Shown: piece after piece, positions 8,340-17,144 of the stretch | Position numbering within the stretch: position 1 is the first letter of the stretch | Layout: every line of letters begins with the position of its first letter | NCBI GenBank assembly: GCA_017439185.1 | Contig: JAFRTM010000014.1 | Coordinates: forward strand, 88,580 to 152,579 | Reading direction: 5' to 3' | Source of the DNA: Bacteroidales bacterium | GTDB taxonomy: Bacteria; Bacteroidota; Bacteroidia; Bacteroidales; P3 | DNA length: 64,000 bases | Notes under the pieces: model-generated | Database searches by the model: none | What the model was told of the DNA's origin: nothing | The model's input: only the letters and a program-made list of their open reading frames with translations | Position numbers and translations under genes: made by a program

Positions 8340-9542
8340 TTAATCTACATCTTGTACAAGGCGGACAGACAATCCTTTACTACGCCCAAGATCATACATC
8401 TGAAACCCACAAGAAACGAATAGATACCACGCAGCATAATACATGTAACATGAAGACGTCCAATAGTAGGCACTCGTACCTGCATAACTAACATCAGTGC
8501 CGATGCGGAGGCCTGCTGCAGGCAGAAATATGCAACCGGCTTCCTTCAACGCATTCCACTGGGTAAGGTTTATCGTATTTGCTCCAATTCCAAGCATTGT
8601 GGTTATGTTTATACTAAAGAATGTTATTCCTGCCGGCATAGTGAAGTCGTCGGGAAACACTATCAGTCCATCTGTTCCATTTAACGTAGCCTTAACATGA
8701 CGATAAGGGACGTCGCGGTCATATAGAAGGTATTCCCATTCCGCCTTAGTCAAGGTTCGCCACATTCCTGCCTGATTGCCTCCATTTGATATGGCATTAT
8801 ATACACCCCAATCCGCGTTGGCATAGGCATCGGTGAGGTTAGCTACATTATCGCCACCTGGGAAATAATCGCCATATTCGGTACTTGTGCTCCAAGGCTC
8901 ATAAGCTGTGGCTCCAGAATTCTTCCATCCAGAGGTTCCCCAGCCGAAGAGATCTATCCAACCGTTGTAGGATGACGAGATATTACTATTGCCATTGCCT
9001 ATATAGTCATACTGCCTTTCGGCAAAACGCCAGGTATCGGTACTCGCCTGGTACTGCAAGTTACCGCGTGAAAAACGCACAGTACGGCCGTCTGCCACAG
9101 AAAATACCGCGATAGACGCACCATTGGCATCGAAGCCTATTGTATCCACACTGCCACCTTCAGGATTATCTGGGCCATTAGGATTGTCGGGACCTTGTGG
9201 GTCATCAGCTCCCCCTCCCCTTTCGACCACCGTCACCCTGCACACATCGCTCTTGTCGCCCGCCGTCACCGTTATATTGCACTCTCCTATCGCCACTGCA
9301 GTCACCAGACCGGTGCCGCTAACCGTCGCCACCAACGAATTGCTGCTTGTCCACTGAAATTCCTTCGGCGCATCAAGCGGCATCACCACCGCCATCAACT
9401 GATAGGTGCCACCAACCTCTATCCGTGCCTCCGACGGGTTCACCGTCACATTTTCCACTTCCTCATTCTCCGGCTTGCAGCTCCACGCCGCAAACGCCAA
9501 CACTCCCACGACTACCATTGCAAATAATCTTCCTGTTTTCAT
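8340..9542 (-). CDS. Lipoprotein: Big_2 plus C-type-lectin-like domain (paralogue 3 of 3, first transcribed)
   Basis: 400 residues from the chosen start. The open frame extends 90 bp further upstream, but the start at 9542 matches the paralogue's MKTGRLFAM signal peptide and places the lipobox AWSC at Cys22. The order is Big_2, an Asn/Asp-Pro-Gly linker of about five repeats, then the lectin-like module. The last 45 residues (YWTSSCYMYYAAWYLF onward) differ from both paralogues at most surface-type positions, while GLSVRLVQD keeps the fold motif. The role is presumably recognition of a sugar or protein at the cell surface. No reverse transcriptase or template repeat is present nearby. Confidence 0.8.
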   Translation of the reverse strand: MKTGRLFAMVVVGVLAFAAWSCKPENEEVENVTVNPSEARIEVGGTYQLMAVVMPLDAPKEFQWTSSNSLVATVSGTGLVTAVAIGECNITVTAGDKSDVCRVTVVERGGGADDPQGPDNPNGPDNPEGGSVDTIGFDANGASIAVFSVADGRTVRFSRGNLQYQASTDTWRFAERQYDYIGNGNSNISSSYNGWIDLFGWGTSGWKNSGATAYEPWSTSTEYGDYFPGGDNVANLTDAYANADWGVYNAISNGGNQAGMWRTLTKAEWEYLLYDRDVPYRHVKATLNGTDGLIVFPDDFTMPAGITFFSINITTMLGIGANTINLTQWNALKEAGCIFLPAAGLRIGTDVSYAGTSAYYWTSSCYMYYAAWYLFVSCGFQMYDLGRSKGLSVRLVQDVD

Positions 9543-9544
9543 AG
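9214..9544. repeat. Duplicated 5' gene half (copy in paralogue 3)
   Basis: Partner of 7991-8321. It is about 97-98 percent identical, while the downstream lectin halves of the two genes are clearly diverged. Confidence 0.9.
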
Positions 9545-9639
9545 GCATTATTTCTTTTATATTTTTGCCTATATTAGACGTGCGTTTTCGGAAATTTATT
9601 ACACGAAGGTGAATATTTTTTTGAAACGTCAATATCTAA

Positions 9640-9727
9640 ACATGGAGCAAACACGGAGCAACCTTGGAGCAAAGTCCTACCAATGTCCTATTTGACTCCT
9701 ATGTGCCTACTACTTGCCTACTTATTC
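9640..9727. repeat. 11-bp phased array next to giant adhesin stop codon
   Basis: Eight 11-bp blocks: acatggagcaa, acacggagcaa, ccttggagcaa, agtcctaccaa, tgtcctatttg, actcctatgtg, cctactacttg, cctacttattc. The last block runs into the stop codon (9718-9720) of the adhesin gene. The array lies between the adhesin's 3' end and the upstream region of the lipoprotein array. Confidence 0.75.
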
Positions 9728-12700
9728 TCCTTCAGTATTTCGAACGAACCCCTACGCTCCACTTTCGCGTCGAAGCCTATGCCGTCGAAACGGTAGAAGT
9801 AGGTGCCTGCCGGCATATCCTGCGGGTCCCAGAAGTCCTCGTCGGACTTGATGTCGGTCTTCTCGTAGAGGAGGAAGCCCCATCGGTTGTATATACTGAG
9901 TTTGTTCTTCGGATAGCAGTTCTGCTCCACAAGATTGATAATGACAAACCGGTCGTTGATGCCGTCGCCGTTGGGTGTCACCACCGTCGGGAACTGCAGG
10001 AACTTCTCACACTTCCACACCGTCTCCAGGAAATAGTGCACCGTCGAGTCGCATCCGTATATGTTCTTCAACTCAAAGAGGTCGTCCTTTATGGCATAGT
10101 CGTAGCTTCGGTCGTTATACGTCCACGGCAGGTCGTTGTACGAGCATGTGTCATAGACATACACATGGTTAGTGTCGTTGACCACAAACGGGAGAATCGC
10201 CACACTGTCGCATCCGGCAACCCTCGACACTATGTAGGTATAAGTCCCCGAAGTGTCATATACCGTTCCGTTCCAGGTGTAGGTCTCGCCTTGACAGACT
10301 ATCACCGTGTCATCGACAATCGTGTCGTTATGAATAACAGTGAGGTGGAGCGTCACCGTCGAGTCGCACCCGCCGGCATTGCCGTTCGGCAACACCACCG
10401 TAGGTTCATCGGTGGAAACCGTATAAGTGGTGTCGGGAGTGTGGGGCCATACATAGCTGTTGCAAGCCTCCTGCTCGTCAAAACCCTGTGTGCTTTCACT
10501 TATGGTAAGATGCAGCGCCACCGTTGAGTCACAGCCTACAGAGTTTCCTCCCGGTATTGTGGAGAAAGGCTCGTCGGTCGAGGCGGTGTAGGTCTGGTTG
10601 GTCACCGGCCAGAAATAACTGCCGCACCCGCTCTCCTCGTCAATTCCTATTGTGCTATAGTTTATGGTCAAGTGGAGCGTCATCACCGAGTCGCACCCCA
10701 CCGTGTTCGCATTGGGGAAGGTGACCGCAGGCTCGTCGGTCGAAGCATAGTACACAACCCCGTTGCCGTTTGCCCAGCGCACCGAGTCGCATGCCTCAAT
10801 GACGTCAACGCTCTGCGAACTGTGCTTGATGGTAAGGTGGAGCGTGGTCACAGAGTCGCACCCTGACACATTGGTGGAATGATATTGCACGCTATTGTTG
10901 CTTATCGACGATGTATAGGTCTGGCCGTTGCCGTCTGTCCATGTGAAGGAGTCGCAAGCCTCCGTCTCTAACACCGCACTGTTGCTGTGGTTGAGGGTAA
11001 GGTGCAGATACACCACCGAGTCGCATCCTGCCGCATTGCCGTTAGGGATAACCGCCGACGAGGTGGTCGTGCTGGAGGTGTACCACAAGTGGTTCAAACT
11101 CCATTCAAATCCGTCGCAAGCCACTTGGGTGTCAACTCCCGTGGTCTCAGTTGCCACCCTGACGGTCACACTGTCCTTCTCGCTGCACAGGTTCGCATCG
11201 CTCACCGTCGCGACATATACCGTCGTGTTCATCGGCGTAACATTCTGCGTATTGTTGCTGTTGCCGTTACTCCAAGAATAGGTATATGGTCCCATTCCCC
11301 CTTCCGCTGTCACCCACACACTCGCCGAGTTGTAACGGCATATAGTGGTGTCGTTGGCCATAGTGAGCCTGAGTCCTTCGGGCTCATAGATGGTCAGCAT
11401 CATCTGCCCCGTACATCCGTTATCGTCTATGGCGGTGATATAATAGTCATCAGCCGAGAGGTTGGGGAACACTCCCGTGGTGTTGGTGTCTCCGCCAAGT
11501 GCAAACGAATAGGGAGCCGTGCCGCCCGACACCGAACTCACATCTACGGTCACCGTGGCATCGTCGCCTCCGTGGCAGGTCACCGAGTCGAAAACGTATG
11601 TGAAAGTTATCGGGTGAGGCACCGAGAGCGTCACCTGGCGCTCCAGGAAGTTGCCGCACTTGTCAAATGCCGTCACCACCACAACGGTCTGGCCGGTAAT
11701 GGTGTCGAATGCCGGCACACTCTGTTCCACTCGGTCTATAGCGCAGTTGTCGTGTGCGTCCATCAGGGTCACTAGGTCGGGCACCAGATATTTGCAGTCC
11801 TTGTCCGTAGGCAAAGCGGAAGTCACCGTGAGGTCGTTGTTGAACGTAGGATTCACACCGTCCTGCGAGGCAAACGTAGCTGTAGCCGAAGCTGTACATC
11901 CGTTCTGGTCAGTCACCTCCGCCGCCAGCGAGAACGTCTGGCACTTTCCGTTGCTCACTCCGTAAACCGCAGCATTGGAACCGCTGACATCTCCACTCCA
12001 GTGGTAAGTATAGGGAGCTTCGCCTCCTGTTACGTTGGCCGAAAAGTCATAATGTTCACCCGAAGCCAACGGACAAGTCCCGGTGGTCGGTGTCGTTATC
12101 GTGACCGACAGGGCGCCCGGTTCTCCCACCGTGGCAGTGGCAGTGGCAGTACATCCGCCCTGTTCCGTAACTGTGAGATTATATGTTCCTCCAGCCAGGT
12201 TTTCTATGTCCTCCTGGGTGTAGGCTCCGCTGTTCCAGTCGTAGGTAAAATTGCCCGACGCGCTGCCGGTTACCGTAATATACACAGCCCCGTCGCCAGT
12301 GGAATTGCACGAGACATTATGAATACTGTCCACCGTCACCACCGGCAACGGCTGGTCGGTCACCGTCAGCGTGACTGTGCTGTCGCACCCCTCCGCTGTC
12401 GTAAAGGTCTGGGTCTGGGTGCCTGCCGCTGTGAAACTGGCGTTGTAGAAATCGAAAGGATATGCACCGGGACAAACCGCCGTGTCCTTGGTAATATTCA
12501 ACGACTGCTGAATCAGCAGCACCAAGGTAACGGTGCTGTCGCACCCGCTCGACGACGTGGTGGTCCAGTCCACCGTGGTGCTCTCGGTATAGGTCTGGCC
12601 GTTGCCGTTGGTCCAGGTGAAACTCTGGCACTGCTGCTCATATATGGTGTCGTGCGTCGCCTGCTTTACCACAAGAATCAAAGTGTCGCGGTCGGGACAG

Positions 12701-15700
12701 CCATACTCCGTAAGTCTCAAGTCCACGATGGTGTCGCTCTCGGTGTAGGTCTGGCCGGTACGTGCCCAGGTGTAGGGGTTGCAGCTCGGCGTGGGTTGTT
12801 CGGTATGCCCCACCGCATCGTGCATCGTAACGGACACTATGTCGTCATATTTTGTCGTGCAACCGTATTCGTCTCTCAGGTAGAGGTCGCAGGAGGCGGT
12901 GCCGGTAAAGTCGGTCGGCGGAGTTATCTCCATATAGACTCCAGCCTTGGTCGAAGACCAGTTGCAGTCCACCCACGACGAGTCGAGGTCCACCGTGTAG
13001 GTCCAGTTGTCGGGCAGCAGCTCCTCGTTGAGTCCCAACTCCCAGCTGAAGATATATCCGTTGTCCACGCTCCATCCGTCAACCACTTCTATTGTCCACG
13101 TACCGTTCAGGTGGCACCCTATGAGGTTGTCGAACGACTCGTGGGGATGGTAAATCTGTGACATCGTAGAATAGCTGGAGGAGTCAATGGATTTCCTCGA
13201 GATGTTACCCACGTTGACATACTCGTAAACATATCCGTAAGTGCCGCCGGCATAGGTATAACCGCGTGTGGTGTTGTTGGACCATATATAGTTCCAGCCC
13301 ATTCCGGGTGCGTTAGCGGCCAAAGACGGGTCACAGTTGGAGGAATAGTTGTCGTCTGGCACACCAAAATATATAAACCGGTCGTCCGTTGTTGCCCAGT
13401 TGTCATAACCCGACGGTATTGCGTTGTGGCATGTCGATTCTCCACTACCCGACTGGGGCAGTATTACCGAGCGCTGACCGTCAGGACAGGTGAGGGCAAT
13501 ATATATGTCACCCACCCATGAGTGCTCGATATTGAGCATTACATAGAGCAGGTCGTTGGCGTCTCTTATGGTGTCCTCGGCGGCGAAGTCGGTGAAAGTC
13601 ACCGAGGAACTGTAGAAGCAGGTTCCGCTGCAAGGCTCGCCGTCGGGCAGCAGCACCGTGTCGGTAACCCCGAGCACCGTAGCGGCACTTCCCTGGGGTC
13701 TTACCACATCGATAGCACCGATGCCGTCAGGGGAGACATATATGCTGAACGGCTCTCCCTTGCAGATATTAAACTGCGGGTTGGAGGTAACGCGGAAAGC
13801 GCCTGCCACCCTTACCCTGACCGGCAACGTCACGCTGCATTCGCCAGGATTCCCCTTCGCTATACTGAGCGTGAGGTTGTGGCCCATCGCTTGGTCATAG
13901 GTGTGGGTAAAGCTGTCGCCTGTCTGTTCGGTGATGAGGCCGCCGGTGCTGGACGAGAGGCTCCAGGTGTAGGTGTAGCCCGAGCAGTTGGCAAGGGGCG
14001 AGACGCTAAGGGTCACCGGTTCGTTATAGCAGACGTCGGCATAGTAGTAGCCGTCGCTTGCCTTGCGGAGGGGCGAAGTCTTGCCCGACTGGAAGACATA
14101 GAAAGCTTCGGGGTCGCAGCATTCGAGGTCGTTGGCCGTAACGGTCCACTGTATGGTGACCGTCTTGGTGCAGCTGCCATTGGTGGCGGTGATGGTGAAC
14201 GAGCCGCTACCGGTAGCTGTCGGTGTGCCGCTGAACGAGCCGTCGGAATTCAGCGTAAGCCACGCAGGAATATCCGTAGAGGCAAACGTGGTACCCGAGT
14301 GGTCCCCTTCGGGAGCCGCTCCGTACATCTCCACACCCACATAGCCGGATATGTTCTGTGTGGAAGGATCGTAATTGACGTCATAGACGTGGGCGACCGA
14401 CGGCACCCGCGACGAGAGGCAGTCGTAGGTGGAATTGTAATTGCCGACATAATAGGTGGTGGTGGCCGTCACTGTAGGCGAATAGGTGTTGCCCGTCGCC
14501 ACCGGAGTAGTGGCGTCCACCGCGTCGAACCATTGCAATTGGCCTTCGTCCGACACCGTGGCCGTCAGGTCAACCTGCTGTCCGGCGCATACCGACACGC
14601 TTGTGGCCGTCGGAACCTGCGAGGGGCATATTATCTGCAGGTCGTATGAAGCCTGGGTGGGACAATAATTGCCGTCCACAGGCACTGTGGCCGTGATGGT
14701 AACCGAGCCGGTAGCCAGAGAGGTCACGGCTCCCGTGTTCTCATCGACTGAAGCTATCGTGGGGTCGGAGGAGGAATATTGTATGGCTCCGGTGGAATTG
14801 GTGGTCGCCGTAAGGCCGCAACTGGAACCGAGATAACACATCGCCGAGCTGTTGCTGAACTGGCAGGTGGAGGCTATCGTACAATGGTCTATACAAATCT
14901 TTGTGTCGGGCCGTAACGTCGTGGTGCTGGTGGTGCCCTGGTAGGAGTCTATCGTGGCCGGCACTGCATCGTAAGTGGTGGAATAGGCATATATGACGCT
15001 GTTGCCCGTGGTGTTGGTGCCGTAGAAACTGGTGGCGCTATAGCTGGCCGAGCCGCAATCCACAGCGATCACCAGGTTGCGGGTGCCGGAATATGTGAAG
15101 TCAACCGGGATAGTGTTCCATCCGGCATTTATGGTCCAGGAAGTGTTGGAATAGACCCGTGTGAGCTCACTATAGTCGACCCAGTTGCCGGAGCTGTTGA
15201 AGGTGTTCTGATCGGTCTCGCCGATATAGATGTCGATGCGGCGGGCAATCGCGTTGGCCGACGCCGCGTTGAAGGCTATCTGGGTTATGTGACCGGCACC
15301 GCCCAGCTCGGCGGCAGTGTAGAGCATCTGGGCATAGGAATTCTCGAAATAGCCATAGAGGGGAGCCGAGGAAGTTGTGGTTTCGGAAGTGCCGATAACG
15401 GGGCAGCCGTCGTTGACGTTGATGGTATAGGAAGCCGACTCGTTGCAATAGCCGGCGACGGTGGAGGTCGCCGTGATGGTCACCAGGCCATAGGTGCCGG
15501 TGAAGGAGACCTGGCCGTTGGACTCGACAGTGGCTATGGACTCGTCCGAGGAGCTGTAGGTAACGGTTCCGGGCAGGAGGTTAAAGGTCGTGGGGTTTAC
15601 CAGCGCGTTGACCAGCGAGGGCTCCGTGAAATCGCCGCTGCCAACCACATAGCTGTAGGCTCCCGAACCGGAAAACTCGATAACGCCGGCACGATGGGTA

Positions 15701-16371
15701 CAGTTCTGCCTTATGCAGAAACGGGTGTTGGGACGGTCGGTGTCCATGGCCCCCGTCTGGCTCGAGACGGGATAGGAGCCGGAGAGGGAATAGTGCCTGG
15801 TGCCACTCTGTGTGCGTAGCACCATGTTGCCAGAAGTTGCCGTACGGTAGAATGTGCGACTGTAGCCGCCACCTTCACTGTTAGAGTTGTCGTCGATGAC
15901 CACCAGAAGGTTGCCGCCAGTGTAGGCGAAGGGGGCGGTGAGCGAGAAGTCGTTCCAGCCCTGATGGGAGCAATCCAATGTGCCGTTATAGACTTGGGTC
16001 AGGCCTGTGACGACCCAGTCGGTGTCGTTATTGAAGGAGCTTTTGACCGTGTTGGCCATATATATGGTAACGTTGTCCTTGCCGTTCATGCCTGTAGTGC
16101 TGGCATAATGGAACTCAATCTTCTCAATGGTGCCTTCGCCAGAACCGATTTCGTCGGCGGTGTATAGGATCTCGGTGAACGAGTAATTGTAATCGGTGTT
16201 CACAGGTGCCACGTAACTGGTGTTTTCGGTGCCCATGCTCACGGTGTAGGGGTTGCAGTTACCGCTTTGTCCCATTGCCAGGTTGCACACCGACAGCACC
16301 GCCAACAATATGGAGACTTTCCATATTGCCCGCATTGATGCCTTATATATCATTTTTGCCTCTTTTTTCAT
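9718..16371 (-). CDS. Giant T9SS-secreted surface adhesin with type B sorting domain
   Basis: About 2217 residues from the chosen start at 16371 (MKKEAK...). An upstream in-frame ATG at 16449 would give a non-signal extension. The signal peptide ends near AMGQ. Domains in order: two related beta-sandwich modules (about 40-240 and 330-510), each followed by a Big_2-like module; Ig/PKD-like modules; a proprotein-convertase P-like domain with LNGTWTIEVVDGW; SprB-like and HYR-like repeats; and five or more about 50-residue modules with CDSxxW...GCDSxxxLHLTI. It ends in a gliding-motility-type CHU_C domain (VVTPNGDGINDRF ... AGTYFYRFDG), which directs T9SS export and surface attachment. It is paralogous to 38402-45931. 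It is probably an adhesin; no enzyme motif is seen. Confidence 0.9.
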   Translation of the reverse strand: MKKEAKMIYKASMRAIWKVSILLAVLSVCNLAMGQSGNCNPYTVSMGTENTSYVAPVNTDYNYSFTEILYTADEIGSGEGTIEKIEFHYASTTGMNGKDNVTIYMANTVKSSFNNDTDWVVTGLTQVYNGTLDCSHQGWNDFSLTAPFAYTGGNLLVVIDDNSNSEGGGYSRTFYRTATSGNMVLRTQSGTRHYSLSGSYPVSSQTGAMDTDRPNTRFCIRQNCTHRAGVIEFSGSGAYSYVVGSGDFTEPSLVNALVNPTTFNLLPGTVTYSSSDESIATVESNGQVSFTGTYGLVTITATSTVAGYCNESASYTINVNDGCPVIGTSETTTSSAPLYGYFENSYAQMLYTAAELGGAGHITQIAFNAASANAIARRIDIYIGETDQNTFNSSGNWVDYSELTRVYSNTSWTINAGWNTIPVDFTYSGTRNLVIAVDCGSASYSATSFYGTNTTGNSVIYAYSTTYDAVPATIDSYQGTTSTTTLRPDTKICIDHCTIASTCQFSNSSAMCYLGSSCGLTATTNSTGAIQYSSSDPTIASVDENTGAVTSLATGSVTITATVPVDGNYCPTQASYDLQIICPSQVPTATSVSVCAGQQVDLTATVSDEGQLQWFDAVDATTPVATGNTYSPTVTATTTYYVGNYNSTYDCLSSRVPSVAHVYDVNYDPSTQNISGYVGVEMYGAAPEGDHSGTTFASTDIPAWLTLNSDGSFSGTPTATGSGSFTITATNGSCTKTVTIQWTVTANDLECCDPEAFYVFQSGKTSPLRKASDGYYYADVCYNEPVTLSVSPLANCSGYTYTWSLSSSTGGLITEQTGDSFTHTYDQAMGHNLTLSIAKGNPGECSVTLPVRVRVAGAFRVTSNPQFNICKGEPFSIYVSPDGIGAIDVVRPQGSAATVLGVTDTVLLPDGEPCSGTCFYSSSVTFTDFAAEDTIRDANDLLYVMLNIEHSWVGDIYIALTCPDGQRSVILPQSGSGESTCHNAIPSGYDNWATTDDRFIYFGVPDDNYSSNCDPSLAANAPGMGWNYIWSNNTTRGYTYAGGTYGYVYEYVNVGNISRKSIDSSSYSTMSQIYHPHESFDNLIGCHLNGTWTIEVVDGWSVDNGYIFSWELGLNEELLPDNWTYTVDLDSSWVDCNWSSTKAGVYMEITPPTDFTGTASCDLYLRDEYGCTTKYDDIVSVTMHDAVGHTEQPTPSCNPYTWARTGQTYTESDTIVDLRLTEYGCPDRDTLILVVKQATHDTIYEQQCQSFTWTNGNGQTYTESTTVDWTTTSSSGCDSTVTLVLLIQQSLNITKDTAVCPGAYPFDFYNASFTAAGTQTQTFTTAEGCDSTVTLTVTDQPLPVVTVDSIHNVSCNSTGDGAVYITVTGSASGNFTYDWNSGAYTQEDIENLAGGTYNLTVTEQGGCTATATATVGEPGALSVTITTPTTGTCPLASGEHYDFSANVTGGEAPYTYHWSGDVSGSNAAVYGVSNGKCQTFSLAAEVTDQNGCTASATATFASQDGVNPTFNNDLTVTSALPTDKDCKYLVPDLVTLMDAHDNCAIDRVEQSVPAFDTITGQTVVVVTAFDKCGNFLERQVTLSVPHPITFTYVFDSVTCHGGDDATVTVDVSSVSGGTAPYSFALGGDTNTTGVFPNLSADDYYITAIDDNGCTGQMMLTIYEPEGLRLTMANDTTICRYNSASVWVTAEGGMGPYTYSWSNGNSNNTQNVTPMNTTVYVATVSDANLCSEKDSVTVRVATETTGVDTQVACDGFEWSLNHLWYTSSTTTSSAVIPNGNAAGCDSVVYLHLTLNHSNSAVLETEACDSFTWTDGNGQTYTSSISNNSVQYHSTNVSGCDSVTTLHLTIKHSSQSVDVIEACDSVRWANGNGVVYYASTDEPAVTFPNANTVGCDSVMTLHLTINYSTIGIDEESGCGSYFWPVTNQTYTASTDEPFSTIPGGNSVGCDSTVALHLTISESTQGFDEQEACNSYVWPHTPDTTYTVSTDEPTVVLPNGNAGGCDSTVTLHLTVIHNDTIVDDTVIVCQGETYTWNGTVYDTSGTYTYIVSRVAGCDSVAILPFVVNDTNHVYVYDTCSYNDLPWTYNDRSYDYAIKDDLFELKNIYGCDSTVHYFLETVWKCEKFLQFPTVVTPNGDGINDRFVIINLVEQNCYPKNKLSIYNRWGFLLYEKTDIKSDEDFWDPQDMPAGTYFYRFDGIGFDAKVERRGSFEILKENK

Positions 16372-16492
16372 CTGTTTTCGATTCTTTGGGGTCAATCGTA
16401 ACCGACGGCTTATGCCAAACACAGCAACAGAACATTGATATACAACCAATTATTCTTGTATTCGCACTTTTCGGGCACAATTTAACCGATTA

Positions 16493-16523
16493 CAAAGATA
16501 CGCAAAATTTTTATAATAGCAAT
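16493..16523 (-). promoter_or_regulatory. Bacteroidales promoter of the giant adhesin
   Basis: On the minus strand, TATCTTTG (16493-16500) lies 18 bp from a TTGC box (16519-16522). This leaves a leader of about 115 nt before the ATG at 16371. Confidence 0.8.
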
Positions 16524-16669
16524 TTTTCGCTTGCGACATTTCCGGATTTTATGAATTTTTAACAGTTGCGTTTTTATTGCCTTGGGTGCTTCCGAGTGAG
16601 GAAAAACGGGAAGCCGGACGGTGACAGGACAGAGGGAAAAAACTTAGAGATTATTTATAATTTCACTCT

Positions 16670-16708
16670 GGTTCCCTCCTCTCTCTTCATAAGAGAGGAG
16701 GGGGAACC
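16670..16708. other. Imperfect inverted repeat
   Basis: ggttccc at 16670-16676 pairs with gggaacc at 16702-16708. An inner tcctct/agagga stem adds to it, with one unpaired G. There is no clear T-run, so it may be a transcript stabiliser or a relic rather than a terminator. Confidence 0.5.
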
Positions 16709-16750
16709 GACGTGAGATATAATTTCAGGTCCTATAAAAGTAGGTCAAAA

Positions 16751-16882
16751 CATTAATCAACCATTAATGTGACCTTAATGTATAACGGCAAAAACGGCTG
16801 TTAAAATTTTTAACACTTAGGAGCCGATTTTGGCCCGTGGCAAAGTAAGGGTAAGTTAAGGGCAAAGTAAGGGCAAATTCGA
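16751..16882. repeat. 11-bp phased tract upstream of giant adhesin
   Basis: Two repeat blocks share one 11-bp register. At 16751-16783: cattaatcaac, cattaatgtga, ccttaatgtat. At 16839-16882: ggcaaagtaag, ggtaagttaag, ggcaaagtaag, ggcaaattcga. The 55 bp between them is exactly five periods. Read on the adhesin's strand, the second block becomes CTTTGCCCTTA-like units, close to CTTTACCCTTA upstream of the other adhesin. Confidence 0.7.
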
Positions 16883-16983
16883 GAACGGCCTGAGTGAAGA
16901 CAGAAAGTTAAAAATCGTTAAATTTTAAGAATTTTGTCCTGATTTTTGCCTTCAAAACCATCTATCGGTAGAGGGAGAAAAAA

Positions 16984-17020
16984 TGCCGTTCGTCGATAAA
17001 AACGTGCCGTTTGTCGATAA
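16984..17020 (+). promoter_or_regulatory. Candidate operator: direct repeat spaced 21 bp
   Basis: TGCCGTTCGTCGATAA at 16984 and TGCCGTTTGTCGATAA at 17005 differ at one base. They are spaced 21 bp, two helical turns, and end about 37 bp before the -7 box of the aryl-polyene-type operon. This is the geometry of an activator binding cooperatively upstream of a promoter. Confidence 0.55.
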
Positions 17021-17057
17021 TTCGCGTGCGAATATATAAGGTGTAAAATATTTTGCG

Positions 17058-17065
17058 TACTTTTG
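17058..17065 (+). promoter_or_regulatory. Probable -7 box of the aryl-polyene-type operon
   Basis: TACTTTTG matches TAnnTTTG, 80 bp before the ketosynthase ATG. No good TTTG box is seen at -33, which fits activator dependence. Confidence 0.6.
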
Positions 17066-17144
17066 CACTTTCTTTCGGAGACGCAAGTTCTGCGGTAAAC
17101 AATTAAAAGTCAATAAAATAGAAACAAAATACAAAACATTGAAT

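Larger units (their letters stand above)
16372..17144. other. Divergent intergenic region between adhesin and aryl-polyene-type operon
   Basis: 773 bp without a convincing gene. It contains the minus-strand adhesin promoter (16493-16523), an imperfect hairpin (16670-16708), a long 11-bp phased tract (16751-16882), a pair of 16-bp direct repeats spaced 21 bp (16984-17020) and the plus-strand operon promoter (17058-17065). Confidence 0.7.

Noticed and set aside
5890-9542. Diversity-generating retroelement targets (lectin-like C-termini)
   Set aside because: No reverse transcriptase, accessory gene or template repeat is in the window. The three C-termini differ in length and not only at adenine-derived positions, so ordinary divergence is simpler.
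12001-14649. Long plus-strand open frames (386 and 375 codons) inside the giant adhesin
   Set aside because: They are antisense to a continuous, domain-rich adhesin, have Arg/His/Gly-rich composition and no ribosome-binding or promoter context.
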